Assembly: GCA_025357835.1 (NCBI GenBank)
Contig: JANYLM010000018.1
Coordinates: 1 to 45,364, forward strand
Length of the DNA: 45,364 nt
Direction of reading: 5' to 3'
Source: Gammaproteobacteria bacterium
Lineage (GTDB): Bacteria; Pseudomonadota; Gammaproteobacteria; Steroidobacterales; Steroidobacteraceae
The notes beneath the pieces were generated by a model. The model did no database searches and was not told the origin of the DNA. It worked only from the letters and a program-made list of their open reading frames with translations. Positions 9,499 to 23,964 of this stretch are shown piece after piece. Numbering within the stretch: the first letter of the stretch is position 1; each line of letters opens with the position of its first letter. A program made the position numbers and the translations under genes.

Positions 9499-10095
9499 AT
9501 GTTGACTTTCAATCGCAGCATTGCGTTTTTAGGCTTGTGCCTGTGCGGACTCATGGTGTCCGCCCAAGCCAGTGCGGAGATCAAAATGGGCGTGGTCAAT
9601 TTCCAGAAGCTTCTGGAGGACTCGCCACAGACCAAGACTGCGATGCAAGCTTTGGAGAACGAGTTTGCGCCGCGGCGCCGCGAATTGCTGACGATGCAGA
9701 ACGACCTCAAAGCGCGGGACGACAAGCTGCAGAAGGAAGGCGCTGTGATGTCCGAAGCGGATCGCGCGAAGGCGGAGAAGACATTGCGCGACCAGCAGCG
9801 AGAATTCTCCCGCAAGGCCGGAGAGTTTCAAGACGACGCCGGGACCCGCAAAAATGAGGAAATCGGCAAGGTGCAGCGGTACTTAGTGACCGAGATCCAG
9901 GCCTACGCCAATGCGCAGGGATTCGATCTGGTGCTGGGCGAGGGCGTGTTCTTCGCCAAGGGACCGCTCGATATAACGGCCAATGTGTTGGCGGTGCTTG
10001 CGACCAAGCCGGCCAGCCTGCCCGCGGCGCCCGCCGCAGGTCCGGCCAAAGCTCCCGCGGCATCGGCCCCGGCCAAGACTCCCAGCAGCAAGTAA
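9499..10095 (+). CDS. skp: Periplasmic chaperone Skp/OmpH with Ala/Pro tail
   Basis: Skp is a trimeric periplasmic chaperone that holds unfolded outer-membrane proteins before BamA takes them. The 198-residue product starts with a signal peptide ending near AQASA (about residue 27). It continues with the family motif KMGVVNFQKLLEDSPQ, a long charged coiled coil (about residues 45-130, rich in Lys, Glu, Gln and Arg), and the return beta-strand DLVLGEGVFF. After about residue 170 comes an extra Ala/Pro/Lys-rich tail that the 161-residue E. coli protein lacks. Spacing to bamA is 31 nt. The start ATG is at 9499. Confidence 0.92.
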   Translation: MLTFNRSIAFLGLCLCGLMVSAQASAEIKMGVVNFQKLLEDSPQTKTAMQALENEFAPRRRELLTMQNDLKARDDKLQKEGAVMSEADRAKAEKTLRDQQREFSRKAGEFQDDAGTRKNEEIGKVQRYLVTEIQAYANAQGFDLVLGEGVFFAKGPLDITANVLAVLATKPASLPAAPAAGPAKAPAASAPAKTPSSK

Positions 10096-10128
10096 TTTGA
10101 GCAGCCGGGCGCTTAGGGTGGTGCGCAG

Positions 10129-11118
10129 GTGCATGGAGAATTCAGCCTAGGGGAATTAGCGGTACGATTCGGCCTCGGGTTGAACGGCGATGCGGACTTG
10201 CGCGTCTCTCGCGTCGCGACATTGTCGCACGCGGCCTCGGGCAGTCTGAGTTTCCTGGCGAATCCGCGCTATCGCAAACAGATGGCGGTCACGCGCGCCA
10301 CCGCGGTCCTGGTGGGGCCGGAGCATGCGGCCGACTGCCCCGTTGCTGCATTGATCGATCCCAATCCATACTTGGCGTATGCGCGCATAGCGGATTTGCT
10401 GTACCCGCGGGACCCGCCCGCGGCGGGAATTCACCCGAGTGCGGTGGTGTCAGGCAGCGCGCGCCTGGCGGCATCAGTGAGCATCGGGCCTCTGGCGGTC
10501 ATCGAGGATGATGTGGACATCGGCGAGCGGGTGTTCGTGGGTCCGGGCTGCGTCGTGCAGCGAGGAGCGCAGGTCGGCGCGGATTCGCACCTTATGTCGC
10601 GAGTCAACGTCTGCGCCGGTGTGCGGATCGGCCGGCGCTGTATTTTGCATGCCGGTGCGGTAGTCGGCGCCGACGGCTTCGGCTTTGCGCCCGATGCGGG
10701 GTCCTGGGTGAAGGTGCCACAGGTCGGCAGCGTCCAGATCGGCGACGACGTGGAGATCGGCGCGAATACCACCATCGATCGGGGCGCCATCGATGATACG
10801 GTGATCGAACAGGGCGTGAAGCTGGACAATCAGATACAAGTGGGTCACAACGTGACCATCGGCGCTCATACCGCCATCGCTGGCTGCGTCGGGATTTCGG
10901 GCAGCACCACGATCGGTCGGCGCTGCATGATCGGCGGCGGTGTCGGCATCGCCGGTCATTTGACCATCGCCGACGATGTAGTAGTGACGGGTTGCAGCTT
11001 AGTGAGCGCCTCGATCAGACAGGCCGGCAGCTACTCGAGTGGAATGCCGGCCGTGGAAACCCGCCTATGGCGACGCATGGTGGCGCATTTAAGACGACTG
11101 GACTCAAAGGAGCGATGA
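10129..11118 (+). CDS. lpxD: UDP-3-O-(3-hydroxyacyl)glucosamine N-acyltransferase
   Basis: LpxD adds the second hydroxyacyl chain to UDP-acyl-glucosamine, the third step of lipid A synthesis. The protein has 329 residues. An N-terminal uridine-binding domain (about 1-100) contains [13 protein letters not shown] left-handed beta-helix of hexapeptide repeats (about 101-300) follows, with the catalytic His in QVGHN at residue 240, matching E. coli His239. The GTG at 10129 is the best start, as the nearby ATG at 10133 is out of frame. The stop overlaps the fabZ start. It forms the lpxD-fabZ-lpxA-lpxB operon. Confidence 0.96.
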   Translation: MHGEFSLGELAVRFGLGLNGDADLRVSRVATLSHAASGSLSFLANPRYRKQMAVTRATAVLVGPEHAADCPVAALIDPNPYLAYARIADLLYPRDPPAAGIHPSAVVSGSARLAASVSIGPLAVIEDDVDIGERVFVGPGCVVQRGAQVGADSHLMSRVNVCAGVRIGRRCILHAGAVVGADGFGFAPDAGSWVKVPQVGSVQIGDDVEIGANTTIDRGAIDDTVIEQGVKLDNQIQVGHNVTIGAHTAIAGCVGISGSTTIGRRCMIGGGVGIAGHLTIADDVVVTGCSLVSASIRQAGSYSSGMPAVETRLWRRMVAHLRRLDSKER

Positions 11119-11597
11119 TGGCGGAACCCGAGAAGATGGATATCGAAGCGATCATGCGGCAATTGCCGCATCGGTATCCCTTCTTGCTGGTGGATCGCGT
11201 TCTGGAATGCGTGTCCGGAAAGCACATCCACGCGTTGAAGAACGTGACCTTCAACGAGCCGTTCTTTCCGGGACACTTCCCGCATCGGCCGGTAATGCCG
11301 GGTGTGATGATCATCGAGGCGCTGGCGCAGGCCGCGGGGATTCTGGCGTTTAAAACCGTCGGGGTGGTGCCGGACACCGAAACGCGTTTCTATTTCGTAG
11401 CCATCGACAACGCGCGATTTCGCAAGCCGGTCGAGCCGGGCGATCAGCTCCTGCTCAAGGTCACGTTGAAGCGCGCCTTCAAGGGAATTTGGAAGTTTCA
11501 CGGATCGGCCGAAGTTGACGGCGCCGAGGTGGCGTCCGCGGAAATCATGGTGGCCCCGGAGACCAAGCCACCCAAGGCAAAAGGAGATCCGGGATGA
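11115..11597 (+). CDS. fabZ: (3R)-hydroxyacyl-[acyl-carrier-protein] dehydratase
   Basis: FabZ dehydrates 3-hydroxyacyl-ACP in fatty-acid elongation and competes with LpxA/LpxD for the same substrate, which explains its fixed place among the lpx genes. The 160-residue hot-dog-fold protein carries [13 protein letters not shown], the catalytic His in [14 protein letters not shown] (residue 54) and the catalytic Glu in MIIEALAQ (residue 68). Two adjacent ATGs (11115 and 11118) are possible; the first overlaps the lpxD stop as ATGATG. A frame extending further upstream overlaps lpxD and is rejected. The stop overlaps lpxA by 4 nt. Confidence 0.97.
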   Translation: MMAEPEKMDIEAIMRQLPHRYPFLLVDRVLECVSGKHIHALKNVTFNEPFFPGHFPHRPVMPGVMIIEALAQAAGILAFKTVGVVPDTETRFYFVAIDNARFRKPVEPGDQLLLKVTLKRAFKGIWKFHGSAEVDGAEVASAEIMVAPETKPPKAKGDPG

Positions 11598-12364
11598 TCG
11601 ACCCGCGAGCGGTGATATCGCCGCAAGCGCAAATAGCGGAGGACGTGCAGATCGGACCGTTCTCCGTCATCGGCGCCGACGTCGTCATCGGCGCGGGCAC
11701 TTGGATAGGTCCGCATGTGGTGATCAACGGCCCGACGCGCATCGGCGCCGGCAACAAGGTATTCCAGTTCGCCTCGCTGGGCGACGCCCCGCAGGACAAA
11801 AAGTACCAGGGTGAACCGACGCGTCTCGAAATCGGCGACCGCAACGTGTTTCGTGAATCCGTCACGGTGAACCGCGGCACCACTCACGACAAGGGTGTGA
11901 CGCGTATCGGCAATGACAATCTATTGATGGCGTATTCGCATGTGGCCCATGACTGCCAGTTGGGCGACCAGATCGTGATGGCTAATTGCGCCACCCTCGG
12001 CGGCCATGTGGAAGTCGGCGACTGGGTAACCATGGGCGGCTTGTCGGCGGTACACCAGTTCACCAAGATCGGCGCCTACTGTTTCGTCGCCCACAACGCC
12101 GCAGTGACCCGCGACGTTCCCCCCTATGTCATGGCGGTGGGACGGCCGGCAGTGCCGCACAGCGTCAACGCGGTGGGCCTGAAGCGTCGCGGCTTTACTC
12201 CTGAACAGGTGCTTAACATTCGCCGGGCGTACCGAGTGCTGTACCGCTCGGGGATGAAACTGACGACGGCTTTGGAGGAACTCGAGAAAGCGGCCGCGAC
12301 GCAGGCGGAAATCAGGCCCTTCGTCGAGTTCATCAAGCGCAGCGAACGCAGCATCGTACGGTAA
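11594..12364 (+). CDS. lpxA: UDP-N-acetylglucosamine O-acyltransferase
   Basis: LpxA starts lipid A synthesis by moving a 3-hydroxyacyl chain from ACP to UDP-GlcNAc. The protein has 256 residues (E. coli 262). It has a beta-helix of hexapeptide repeats from residue 1, [18 protein letters not shown], and the catalytic His in SHVAHDC (residue 119). A helical C-terminal domain begins near residue 190 (VGLKRRGFT). The ATG overlaps the fabZ stop (ATGA). It is followed 2 nt later by lpxB. Confidence 0.97.
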   Translation: MIDPRAVISPQAQIAEDVQIGPFSVIGADVVIGAGTWIGPHVVINGPTRIGAGNKVFQFASLGDAPQDKKYQGEPTRLEIGDRNVFRESVTVNRGTTHDKGVTRIGNDNLLMAYSHVAHDCQLGDQIVMANCATLGGHVEVGDWVTMGGLSAVHQFTKIGAYCFVAHNAAVTRDVPPYVMAVGRPAVPHSVNAVGLKRRGFTPEQVLNIRRAYRVLYRSGMKLTTALEELEKAAATQAEIRPFVEFIKRSERSIVR

Positions 12365-12366
12365 CG

Positions 12367-13575
12367 ATGGACCCCACCGCGTCCGCGCCTGCGACCGCGG
12401 CTTCGCCGCTGCGGGTCGGCCTAGTGGCGGGAGAAGCTTCCGGCGACACCTTGGGCGCGGACCTGATGAGGGCGCTGCGCCGGCTCGCTCCTGGCACCGA
12501 GTTTTTCGGGGTGGCGGGTCCCAAAATGCAGGCAGCCGGCTGTGATACCTGGGAGCCTGCCGAGTCCTTCGCCGTCATGGGTTTGTTCGAAGTGTTGCGC
12601 GATCTGCCGCGTCTGTTGCGATTGCTGGCGCGCATTCGAGAGATGTTTTTAAAGGCGCGCCCGGATGTCTTCGTCGGCATCGATGCGCCCGATACCAATT
12701 TGCGACTCGCACGGCGCTTACATGCCGCGGGTATTCCCACCGTGCAATACGTGAGTCCGCAGGTATGGGCGTGGCGGCAGGGCCGTGCGCGCAGTATTCA
12801 TGAGTCCGTGGACTTGGTTCTATGTCTGCTGCCTTTCGAGAAGCGCTTTTACGACGCGCATGGGATGCATGCGGAATTTGTCGGGCATCCGCTGGCCGAT
12901 GCGATTCCGCTCGAGGTCGACCGTCCGGCGGCACGTCGCGCGCTCGGGCTGGATGACGATGCGCAGGTCGTGGCCTTGCTGCCCGGGAGCCGGCGCGGCG
13001 AAGTAACGCGGCTGGCGGAGGATTTCGCGGCCACCGCACGCTGGCTGGCCGCGCAGCGCCCGGGTTTGCTGTTCGTTGCGCCTATGGCGAGTGCTACATC
13101 AAGGGAGATCTTCGCACTGGCGCTCGAGCGCCATGCGCCTGAAGTCAAAGTGCAGCTCATCGACGGTCAAGCCCAAACCGCGTTGATCGCCGCCGATGTG
13201 GTCATGGTGGCCTCAGGAACCGCGAGCCTGGAGGCCGCTCTGTGCAAACGCCCCATGGTCGTCGTTTACCGCCTGGGCGCTATGACCGTCTGGCTGCTGC
13301 GCCGGCTGAATCTGGTCAAAACCAAATTTTTTGCGCAACCAAATCTACTTGCGGATCGGCGCGTCGTCGGCGAGTATTTTCAGGACGAAATTGTCCCGGA
13401 GTCGATCGGAGCGGAGCTCTTGATGTGGCTAGACGATGCCGAACGTCGCAGCGCCTTGGAAAGCGAGTTCTCGCGAATCCACGCCGACCTGCGCCGCGAC
13501 GCGGGCACTCGCGCGGCGCAGGCAATCGTGGAGCTTCTGAAGTCCCGCGCGCGTCCAGCGGCGGAACCGGCGTGA
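12367..13575 (+). CDS. lpxB: Lipid-A-disaccharide synthase
   Basis: LpxB is a glycosyltransferase (family GT19) that joins lipid X and UDP-diacylglucosamine to form the lipid A disaccharide at the inner membrane. The 402-residue protein shows the N-terminal VGLVAGEASGDTLGADLM, FFGVAGPKMQAAGC, the central VQYVSPQVWAWRQGRA, and the C-terminal nucleotide-binding LLPGSRRGEV and ASGTASLEAALCKRPMVVVY. A roughly 12-residue Ala/Pro-rich lead precedes the conserved start. The stop overlaps the rnhB start by 1 nt (TGATG). Confidence 0.96.
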   Translation: MDPTASAPATAASPLRVGLVAGEASGDTLGADLMRALRRLAPGTEFFGVAGPKMQAAGCDTWEPAESFAVMGLFEVLRDLPRLLRLLARIREMFLKARPDVFVGIDAPDTNLRLARRLHAAGIPTVQYVSPQVWAWRQGRARSIHESVDLVLCLLPFEKRFYDAHGMHAEFVGHPLADAIPLEVDRPAARRALGLDDDAQVVALLPGSRRGEVTRLAEDFAATARWLAAQRPGLLFVAPMASATSREIFALALERHAPEVKVQLIDGQAQTALIAADVVMVASGTASLEAALCKRPMVVVYRLGAMTVWLLRRLNLVKTKFFAQPNLLADRRVVGEYFQDEIVPESIGAELLMWLDDAERRSALESEFSRIHADLRRDAGTRAAQAIVELLKSRARPAAEPA

Positions 13576-14159
13576 TGCAAGTCGCGGGCATCGACGAGGC
13601 AGGGCGCGGACCTCTGGCGGGTCCCGTGGTGGCCGCTGCGGTGATTCTGCGTCCCGGCCGGCCCATAGAAGGCGTCGCTGACTCCAAGGCCTTAAGTCCG
13701 GCTGAACGGGCGGCCCTATGCAAGTTGATCCGCCGCGATGCCCTATGCTTCGGCATCGGTTGGGCGGATCGTGCCGAGATCGATGCCTTGAATGTATTGC
13801 AGGCCACTTTTCTGGCCATGCGCCGCGCCCTGCTAGCGATGACATTGACGCCCGATCATGTGTTGGTGGATGGTAATCGACTGCCGCATTTGAGCGGTCT
13901 CGGCAAGACCATCACGGCCTGCGCCATCATCGGCGGCGATGCCAGTACGCCGGTCATCAGCGCGGCCTCTATCCTGGCGAAGACGGCCAGGGATAGGTAT
14001 ATGAATCAAATGGATACACTATATCCTCAATATTGTTTCGCAGCTCATAAGGGCTATGGCACGCCGGATCATCAGCGGCTTCTGGAGCTGCACGGACCCT
14101 GTCCCCTGCATCGCCGCTCCTTCGCCCCGCTGCGCCTGGCGCTAAAGGTGGGTGCTTGA
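13575..14159 (+). CDS. rnhB: Ribonuclease HII
   Basis: RNase HII cuts RNA in RNA-DNA hybrids and begins removal of single ribonucleotides misincorporated in DNA. It is 194 residues long, the usual size. The metal-binding residues are in VAGIDEAGRGPLAGPVV (Asp7, Glu8) and the DSKALS and LVDGN motifs, with the conserved ISAASILAKTARDRYM region. The C-terminal end HRRSFAP is also typical. The ATG at 13575 shares one base with the lpxB stop. The stop overlaps the TTG start of dnaE (TTGA). The lpxB-rnhB-dnaE order is conserved in gammaproteobacteria. Confidence 0.96.
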   Translation: MQVAGIDEAGRGPLAGPVVAAAVILRPGRPIEGVADSKALSPAERAALCKLIRRDALCFGIGWADRAEIDALNVLQATFLAMRRALLAMTLTPDHVLVDGNRLPHLSGLGKTITACAIIGGDASTPVISAASILAKTARDRYMNQMDTLYPQYCFAAHKGYGTPDHQRLLELHGPCPLHRRSFAPLRLALKVGA

Positions 14160-17100
14160 GGCAATTCGTCCATCTGCGATTGCACACCGAATACTCCATG
14201 CTCGACGGGATCGTGCGGGTGCCTGAGTTGATGGCCGCGGTGTCGGCGTCGGGCATGCCGGCGGTGGCTCTGACGGATCAGAGCAATTTGTTTGCAATGG
14301 TGAAGTTCTATAAGGAGGCATTGGCGGCAGGCGTCAAACCCGTGATCGGCGTCGACACATGGATTCGCGAGCCGGGCGAGCGTGCGCCGCCTTCGCGCGC
14401 CGTATTTCTTTGCCAAAATCTCGTGGGATATCGGCATTTGACTCAGCTGGTGACGCGTTCCTTTCTCGAGGGTCAGCAACGCGGCGCACCGATGCTGGAG
14501 CGCGGCTGGCTGCAGCGAGACATGCTGCAGGGCTTGATTGTGTTGTCGGGCGGCGCGGAGGGTGACGTCGGCCAGGCGCTTGCGCGAGGCCGCGACGATG
14601 AGGCTGCGCGCTGCCTTGCTCGATGGCAGGAATTGTGCGGCGATCGGTTTTACTTGGAGGTGCAGCGCACCGGTCGAGCGGGTGAGCAGGTTTACGGCGA
14701 AGCCGTCATGGAGCTGGCGCAGGAGCGGGGGGTGGCGGCGCTGGCGACCAATGATGTGCGCTTTCTGACGCGTGCCGAGTTCGAGGCGCACGAAGCGCGA
14801 GTATGTATCCATGACGGTGCCCATCTAGCCGACCCGAGCCGCACCCGGCGCTACTCCGAGGAGCAGTACTTAAAGTCCCCCGCGGAAATGTTAGATCTGT
14901 TTAAGGATATGCCGGAACTTCTTGATAATACGGTAGAAGTCGCGAAGCGATGCTCGCTGGAAATCCGTCTAGGCAATTCCATGTTGCCAGCCTATCCGGT
15001 GCCTGCCGACCGCAGCATCGAAGACTATCTGCGCGAGGAGGCTGTGCGTGGCCTTGCGGCTCGCCGGCCGGTGCCACGGCCTGCCGTCGCCGGGGCCCGC
15101 ACGGCGGCCGACGAGGCGCGCGCCCTGTCCGGCGGCGCGCGGACGGACGCCGGCGAGTCCGCAGCGGGGCCCTACCAGGCACGCCTGGATCTGGAACTTA
15201 GCGTCATCTGCTCGATGGGATTCGCCGGATATTTTTTGATCGTGGCCGATTTCATCCGTTGGGCGCGCGGCAACGGTGTGCCGGTGGGACCCGGACGCGG
15301 CTCGGGCGCGGGCTCGCTGGTCGCCTACGTGTTGGGGATTACGGATTTGGACCCCATCGAGCATGATCTTCTGTTCGAGCGATTCTTGAATCCGGAACGC
15401 GTTTCCATGCCGGATTTCGACGTGGACTTCTGCATGGAGGGCCGCGACCGAGTCATCGAATACGTCGCCAACAAGTACGGCCGCGAGCGGGTATCGCAAA
15501 TCATCACTTACGGCACCTTGGCAGCCAAGGCGGTGGTGCGCGATGTCGGCCGAGTGCTGGGACATAACTATGGCTATGTGGACAAGATCGCGAAGCTGAT
15601 TCCGTTCGAGATCGGCATCACTCTGGACAAGGCGCTCGAGCAGGAAGAGGAGCTCAAGCGTTTGTATGAGGGTGACGCCGAGATCCGCGAGCTCATCGAT
15701 CTGGCGCGAAGTCTCGAGGGGCTCGCCCGCAATGCGGGTACCCATGCCGGCGGTGTGGTCATCGCGCCGTCGGTGCTGACGGATTTTACGCCTCTGTACT
15801 GTGAAGAGGGCAGTACCACGCCCGTGACGCAATTCGACAAGGACGACGTCGAAGCCGCCGGTTTGGTGAAATTCGATTTTTTGGGATTGCGCACGCTGAC
15901 CATCATCGATTGGGCAGTGCGCGATATCAACGCCACACGCGTTGGCTTAAGCGAAGCGCCGCTGGTCATGAGCGATCTGCCCATGGACGATGCGGCGACC
16001 TACCAGCTGCTCAAGAGCTGCAAGACCACGGCGGTGTTCCAGCTCGAGTCGCGCGGCATGAAGGATCTGATCCGACGCCTGCAGCCCGACCGTTTCGGCG
16101 ACATCGTGGCTCTGGTGGCCCTGTTCCGGCCGGGACCGCTGCAATCGGGCATGGTCGAAGATTTCATTGCGCGCAAGCACGATACCAGCGGCGCCACCAT
16201 CGACTACCTGCATCCGGATTTGAAACCCGTGCTCGCGGCAACCTATGGCGTGATCCTGTATCAAGAACAGGTCATGCAAATCGCGCAGATTCTCGCCGGC
16301 TATACCCTGGGCGGCGCGGATCTCCTGCGGCGCGCCATGGGCAAGAAAAAGGCCGAGGAGATGGCCAAGCAACGTTCGGTGTTCGTTAGCGGTGCGGTGG
16401 CGCGGGGGGTTCAAGAGGCGCAGGCCACGCGCATTTTCGACTTGATGGAAAAATTCGCGGGCTACGGATTCAACAAGTCGCACTCGGCGGCGTATGCCGT
16501 GCTGTCATATCAAACCGCGTGGCTGAAGGCACATTATCCAGCCGCTTTCATGGCGGCGGTACTGTCTTCGGACATGGATAAGACCGACAAAGTAGTCACG
16601 CTGATCGATGAATGCGCCAGCATGGGGCTCATCGTTCAGCCGCCCGACGTGAACGAATCGGGGTATGCGTTTCGTGTCTCCGGGCCGATGAGTATTCGTT
16701 ACGGCATGGGAGCCATCAAGGGCGTGGGCGCCTCCGCCGTGGAAGCCATCATCGAAGAACGCACGGCCAAGGGGCCGTTCGAGACCCTGCCGGACCTATG
16801 CCGGCGCATCGATTTGCAGAAGGTGAATCGAAGAGTGTTCGATGCCCTGATCCGCTCGGGAAGCTTGGATCGGATCGGACCGAATCGCGCCACTCTGACC
16901 GCCGAGCTCGACCGTGCCATGCATCTGGGCGAGCAGAATTCGCGGGCTATGAGCGTCGGCCAGGTGGACTTGTTCGGCTTGAGCACGGCCTGGGACAATG
17001 TGGTGGCGGACTGGACCGAGGCGCAGCGGCTGGCGGGCGAGCGCGAGACTCTTGGCCTATTTCTGACGGGACACCCGATCACCCCCTATCAGCCGGATTT

Positions 17101-17728
17101 GAAATTACTTGGCTGCACGCGGCTTAGCGATGTGGTCAGCACGCCCAAACCCGCCACCCCCATAGACGGCGTCCGCGCTTGGTCGGCCGGCAAGGCCGCT
17201 ACCATCGCCGGCCTGGTACTGGAAATCCGCCGCAGACCGAATCGGGTGACATTGATCCTGGACGACCGCAGCGCCCGGCTCGAAGTCAGCCTGTACGAAG
17301 AGACTTTTCAGCAGCATCGCGACATCATCGTCAAGGACGCCATCCTGATCATCGACGGCACTTTGCGCTTCGACGATTTCATCGAGGCGTGGCGATTGCA
17401 GGCAAAGTCTTTAATGGACATCGATCGCGCGCGCGAGCGTTTCGCTCGCCGTCTGTGGCTGCGCTGGCCGGACGAATTCGACGGGGCGCAGGGCATGAAT
17501 CGATTCGAACTGATGTTAAAACCCTACCTCAGGGGTCCCTGCGGTGTGAGCGTTGCCGTCAACCGGCCCGACTACACTGGAAGGTTGAATTTGGCGGACA
17601 CTTGGTCGGTGCGTCCGACTCGGGAGCTGCTGGACAAGCTTTCGGCTCTGGTCGGCCGCGACGGTTGGTATTTAGTGTATGGTCCACGTAATGATGTTCG
17701 TGGCGAGGAAACGTCTTCATGGCGATGA
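14156..17728 (+). CDS. dnaE: DNA polymerase III alpha subunit
   Basis: DnaE is the replicative polymerase. The protein has 1190 residues (E. coli 1160). The N-terminal PHP domain opens with [15 protein letters not shown]. The palm holds [17 protein letters not shown] and the catalytic aspartates in [11 protein letters not shown] (about residues 422-424). The fingers contain [14 protein letters not shown] and [13 protein letters not shown], and the HhH motif region includes [10 protein letters not shown]. The beta-clamp-binding region lies near QVDLFGL, followed by an OB fold (about 990-1080). The start is TTG, overlapping the rnhB stop. Around residues 300-340 a Pro/Arg/Ala-rich segment replaces and lengthens, by about 19 residues, the short acidic loop of E. 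coli. The 3' end overlaps accA by 10 nt. Confidence 0.97.
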   Translation: MRQFVHLRLHTEYSMLDGIVRVPELMAAVSASGMPAVALTDQSNLFAMVKFYKEALAAGVKPVIGVDTWIREPGERAPPSRAVFLCQNLVGYRHLTQLVTRSFLEGQQRGAPMLERGWLQRDMLQGLIVLSGGAEGDVGQALARGRDDEAARCLARWQELCGDRFYLEVQRTGRAGEQVYGEAVMELAQERGVAALATNDVRFLTRAEFEAHEARVCIHDGAHLADPSRTRRYSEEQYLKSPAEMLDLFKDMPELLDNTVEVAKRCSLEIRLGNSMLPAYPVPADRSIEDYLREEAVRGLAARRPVPRPAVAGARTAADEARALSGGARTDAGESAAGPYQARLDLELSVICSMGFAGYFLIVADFIRWARGNGVPVGPGRGSGAGSLVAYVLGITDLDPIEHDLLFERFLNPERVSMPDFDVDFCMEGRDRVIEYVANKYGRERVSQIITYGTLAAKAVVRDVGRVLGHNYGYVDKIAKLIPFEIGITLDKALEQEEELKRLYEGDAEIRELIDLARSLEGLARNAGTHAGGVVIAPSVLTDFTPLYCEEGSTTPVTQFDKDDVEAAGLVKFDFLGLRTLTIIDWAVRDINATRVGLSEAPLVMSDLPMDDAATYQLLKSCKTTAVFQLESRGMKDLIRRLQPDRFGDIVALVALFRPGPLQSGMVEDFIARKHDTSGATIDYLHPDLKPVLAATYGVILYQEQVMQIAQILAGYTLGGADLLRRAMGKKKAEEMAKQRSVFVSGAVARGVQEAQATRIFDLMEKFAGYGFNKSHSAAYAVLSYQTAWLKAHYPAAFMAAVLSSDMDKTDKVVTLIDECASMGLIVQPPDVNESGYAFRVSGPMSIRYGMGAIKGVGASAVEAIIEERTAKGPFETLPDLCRRIDLQKVNRRVFDALIRSGSLDRIGPNRATLTAELDRAMHLGEQNSRAMSVGQVDLFGLSTAWDNVVADWTEAQRLAGERETLGLFLTGHPITPYQPDLKLLGCTRLSDVVSTPKPATPIDGVRAWSAGKAATIAGLVLEIRRRPNRVTLILDDRSARLEVSLYEETFQQHRDIIVKDAILIIDGTLRFDDFIEAWRLQAKSLMDIDRARERFARRLWLRWPDEFDGAQGMNRFELMLKPYLRGPCGVSVAVNRPDYTGRLNLADTWSVRPTRELLDKLSALVGRDGWYLVYGPRNDVRGEETSSWR

Positions 17729-18678
17729 ATTTTCTGGAGTTTGAACAACCGATTGCAGAGCTCGAAGCGAAAATCGAGGAATTGAAATTCCTCGGTGCGG
17801 ACTCGAGTGTCAATATTTCGGAAGAGATCAAGCGCCTGCAATCGAAGAGCCGGGCCCTGACCAACAGCATCTTTGCCAATCTGTCCCCCTGGCAAATCAC
17901 GCAGTTAGCGCGTCATCCTCAGCGTCCTTACACGCTCGACTATGTGGCCATGATTTTCACCGACTGGCATGAGCTGCACGGCGATCGCATGTACAGCGAT
18001 GATCTGGCCATTGTAGGCGGATTGGCGCGGCTCGAGGGTGTGCCGGTTATGCTCATCGGTCACCAGAAGGGCCGCGACACCAAGGAGAGGGTGCGGCGCA
18101 ACTATGGCATGCCCAAGCCCGAGGGCTATCGCAAGGCGTTGCGCCTGATGATGATGGCTGAACGGTTCCGCATTCCGGTCATCACCTTGATCGATACACC
18201 GGGAGCCTATCCCGGCATAGGCTCGGAAGAGCGCGGCCAGAGTGAGGCCATTGCCCGTAATTTGTTCGCAATGTCCAATTTGGCGGCGCCGGTGTTGAGT
18301 GTGGTTATCGGCGAGGGAGGATCGGGCGGGGCGCTCGCCATCGGTGTTTGCGACCGGCTGGTGATGTGTCAGTTCAGCGTGTATTCGGTCATTTCGCCCG
18401 AAAGCTGTGCCTCCATTCTGTGGAAGAGCACGGAAAAGAAGGAAATCGCGGCGGATGCCATGGGCGGCACGGCGGAACGGCTCAAGAAGCTGGGCCTGGT
18501 CGACGAAGTGCTGAAGGAGCCGCACGGCGGTGCCCATCGCGACCCGCAGGCTATGGCGGAGACCGTCAAGCAAAGCATCGTCAAGCATGTGGCGGAACTG
18601 CGCAATCAACCGGTGACGCAATTGCTCGATGCGCGACAGGCGCGCCTGCGCGGCTTCGGCGCGTTCCGCGGCGCATAG
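17719..18678 (+). CDS. accA: Acetyl-CoA carboxylase carboxyltransferase subunit alpha
   Basis: AccA pairs with AccD to transfer the carboxyl group from biotin to acetyl-CoA, giving malonyl-CoA for fatty-acid synthesis. The 319-residue product matches E. coli AccA (319) along its length. Key blocks are [19 protein letters not shown], the carboxyltransferase core [37 protein letters not shown], and the oxyanion region [12 protein letters not shown]. The start is either the ATG at 17719 (10-nt overlap with dnaE) or the ATG at 17725 (4-nt overlap); both fit. The dnaE-accA-tilS order is the usual one. Confidence 0.97.
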   Translation: MAMNFLEFEQPIAELEAKIEELKFLGADSSVNISEEIKRLQSKSRALTNSIFANLSPWQITQLARHPQRPYTLDYVAMIFTDWHELHGDRMYSDDLAIVGGLARLEGVPVMLIGHQKGRDTKERVRRNYGMPKPEGYRKALRLMMMAERFRIPVITLIDTPGAYPGIGSEERGQSEAIARNLFAMSNLAAPVLSVVIGEGGSGGALAIGVCDRLVMCQFSVYSVISPESCASILWKSTEKKEIAADAMGGTAERLKKLGLVDEVLKEPHGGAHRDPQAMAETVKQSIVKHVAELRNQPVTQLLDARQARLRGFGAFRGA

Positions 18679-18707
18679 CCCGATCGCCTCACGAAACCCC
18701 AGTCGCC

Positions 18708-20048
18708 ATGAGCTTTTCCGCGGCCTCCCTGCGCGCGGTCCTTGACGCCCACATTCCCGCCGGCGCTACAGGGCTGGTGGTGGCCTTGAGCGGCGGCGCG
18801 GATTCGGCGAGTCTGTTGGTTGCGACCGCCTCATTGGGCGGGACCTTGCGCGGCTTGAGCCTGCGCGCCGTGCACATAGATCATGGACTGCAGGCCGCTG
18901 CCGCCTCCTTTAGCGAGGCCTGTGCGGCATTGTGTGCGCACTTGAATATTCCCCTAGCCGTGATTCCCATTGCCGTTCAATCCGCGCCGGGCGCGTCCGT
19001 CGAGGAGGCAGCGCGCGACTCCCGCTATGCGGCTCTGGAGTTGGAACTGCGTCCAGGCGAATGTTTGCTGACGGCTCATCATCGCGAAGACCAGGCCGAA
19101 ACTTTGCTGTTACAGGCGCTGCGCGGGGCGGGGCTCAAGGGCATGTCGGCCATGCCCATTTGCCGGTCCTTCGGCAGCGGTTGGCATGTGCGCCCGGTGC
19201 TGACGATGTCGCAGGAGGAGCTTCTTGCCTACGGCGCACACTTGAGCGGCGGCACCGTCACGGATCCGATGAACGAGGATTTGCGTTTTGATCGCGGCTA
19301 TTTGCGACGGCAAATCTGGCCTCTGATCAAGACGCGCTGGCCCGGGGCGGCTACCGCACTGACGCGCACGGCGCGGCATGTGGCCGAGGCGCAGCAGTTG
19401 TTGGACCAGGCGGCCGCAGCCGACGTCAGTCGATTGCGCGACGGCGAGGCGCTGTCGGTGCCGGGTCTGCGGGCGCTCAATTCCCGCGCAAGGACCCATG
19501 CTCTGCGTTGGTGGCTGTGCCATGCGGGAGTCGAGCCGCCGTCCACGGCGCGCCTGACCGAAGCCCTGCGGCAGATGTTCGACGCGCAACAGGATCACGT
19601 GCCGGTGGTCGTGTGGGGCGAGCATGCGCTGCGGCGCTATCGGCAGAGAGTATTCCTGACGGCAGCCCGCCCACCGAGCCTCGACGCTACGCTGCGCTGG
19701 CGGGTAGCGTCCGACGCGACGCTCGATCTGGGGCCGAACTTGGGGCAATTGTGCTGGGTGGCGCAAATCGGCGGCATCGACGCGCAGCGCTTGCCGGAAA
19801 CCCTGATTGTGCGCCGGCGCGGCGGAGGCGAAACCCTCAAGCCCGGCCCCCAGGCCAAGACCCAGAGCGTGCAGCATCTGTGTCAGTCGCTAGGAGCGTT
19901 GCCGTGGCTGCGCGATGCGCTACCCCTGGTGTATGCGGATGAGGTCTTGATTGCCGTCGCCGACCTATGGTTGGACTCGCGCTGGTGCGTCGCCGCCGGC
20001 GCTACGGGTTTCGCGGTTCGTTGGCAGCAGGGGCCGATTATTGTCTAA
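18708..20048 (+). CDS. tilS: tRNA(Ile)-lysidine synthetase
   Basis: TilS attaches lysine to the wobble cytidine (C34) of tRNA-Ile(CAU), changing both codon reading and charging specificity; it is essential in most bacteria. With the ATG at 18708 the protein has 446 residues. The N-terminal PP-loop ATPase domain has ALSGGADSASLL (SGGADS at residues 28-33), HIDHGLQ and the LLTAHHREDQAETLLLQALRG segment. The C-terminal TilS substrate-binding domain is near residues 365-440 (RRGGGETLKPG). The frame is open upstream into accA, but that part is a shadow. No terminator is visible in the following gap. Confidence 0.95.
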   Translation: MSFSAASLRAVLDAHIPAGATGLVVALSGGADSASLLVATASLGGTLRGLSLRAVHIDHGLQAAAASFSEACAALCAHLNIPLAVIPIAVQSAPGASVEEAARDSRYAALELELRPGECLLTAHHREDQAETLLLQALRGAGLKGMSAMPICRSFGSGWHVRPVLTMSQEELLAYGAHLSGGTVTDPMNEDLRFDRGYLRRQIWPLIKTRWPGAATALTRTARHVAEAQQLLDQAAAADVSRLRDGEALSVPGLRALNSRARTHALRWWLCHAGVEPPSTARLTEALRQMFDAQQDHVPVVVWGEHALRRYRQRVFLTAARPPSLDATLRWRVASDATLDLGPNLGQLCWVAQIGGIDAQRLPETLIVRRRGGGETLKPGPQAKTQSVQHLCQSLGALPWLRDALPLVYADEVLIAVADLWLDSRWCVAAGATGFAVRWQQGPIIV

Positions 20049-23939
<3,891 letters not shown>

Positions 23940-23964
23940 GAGTTCATGCTAAGCTCCTGTCCCC

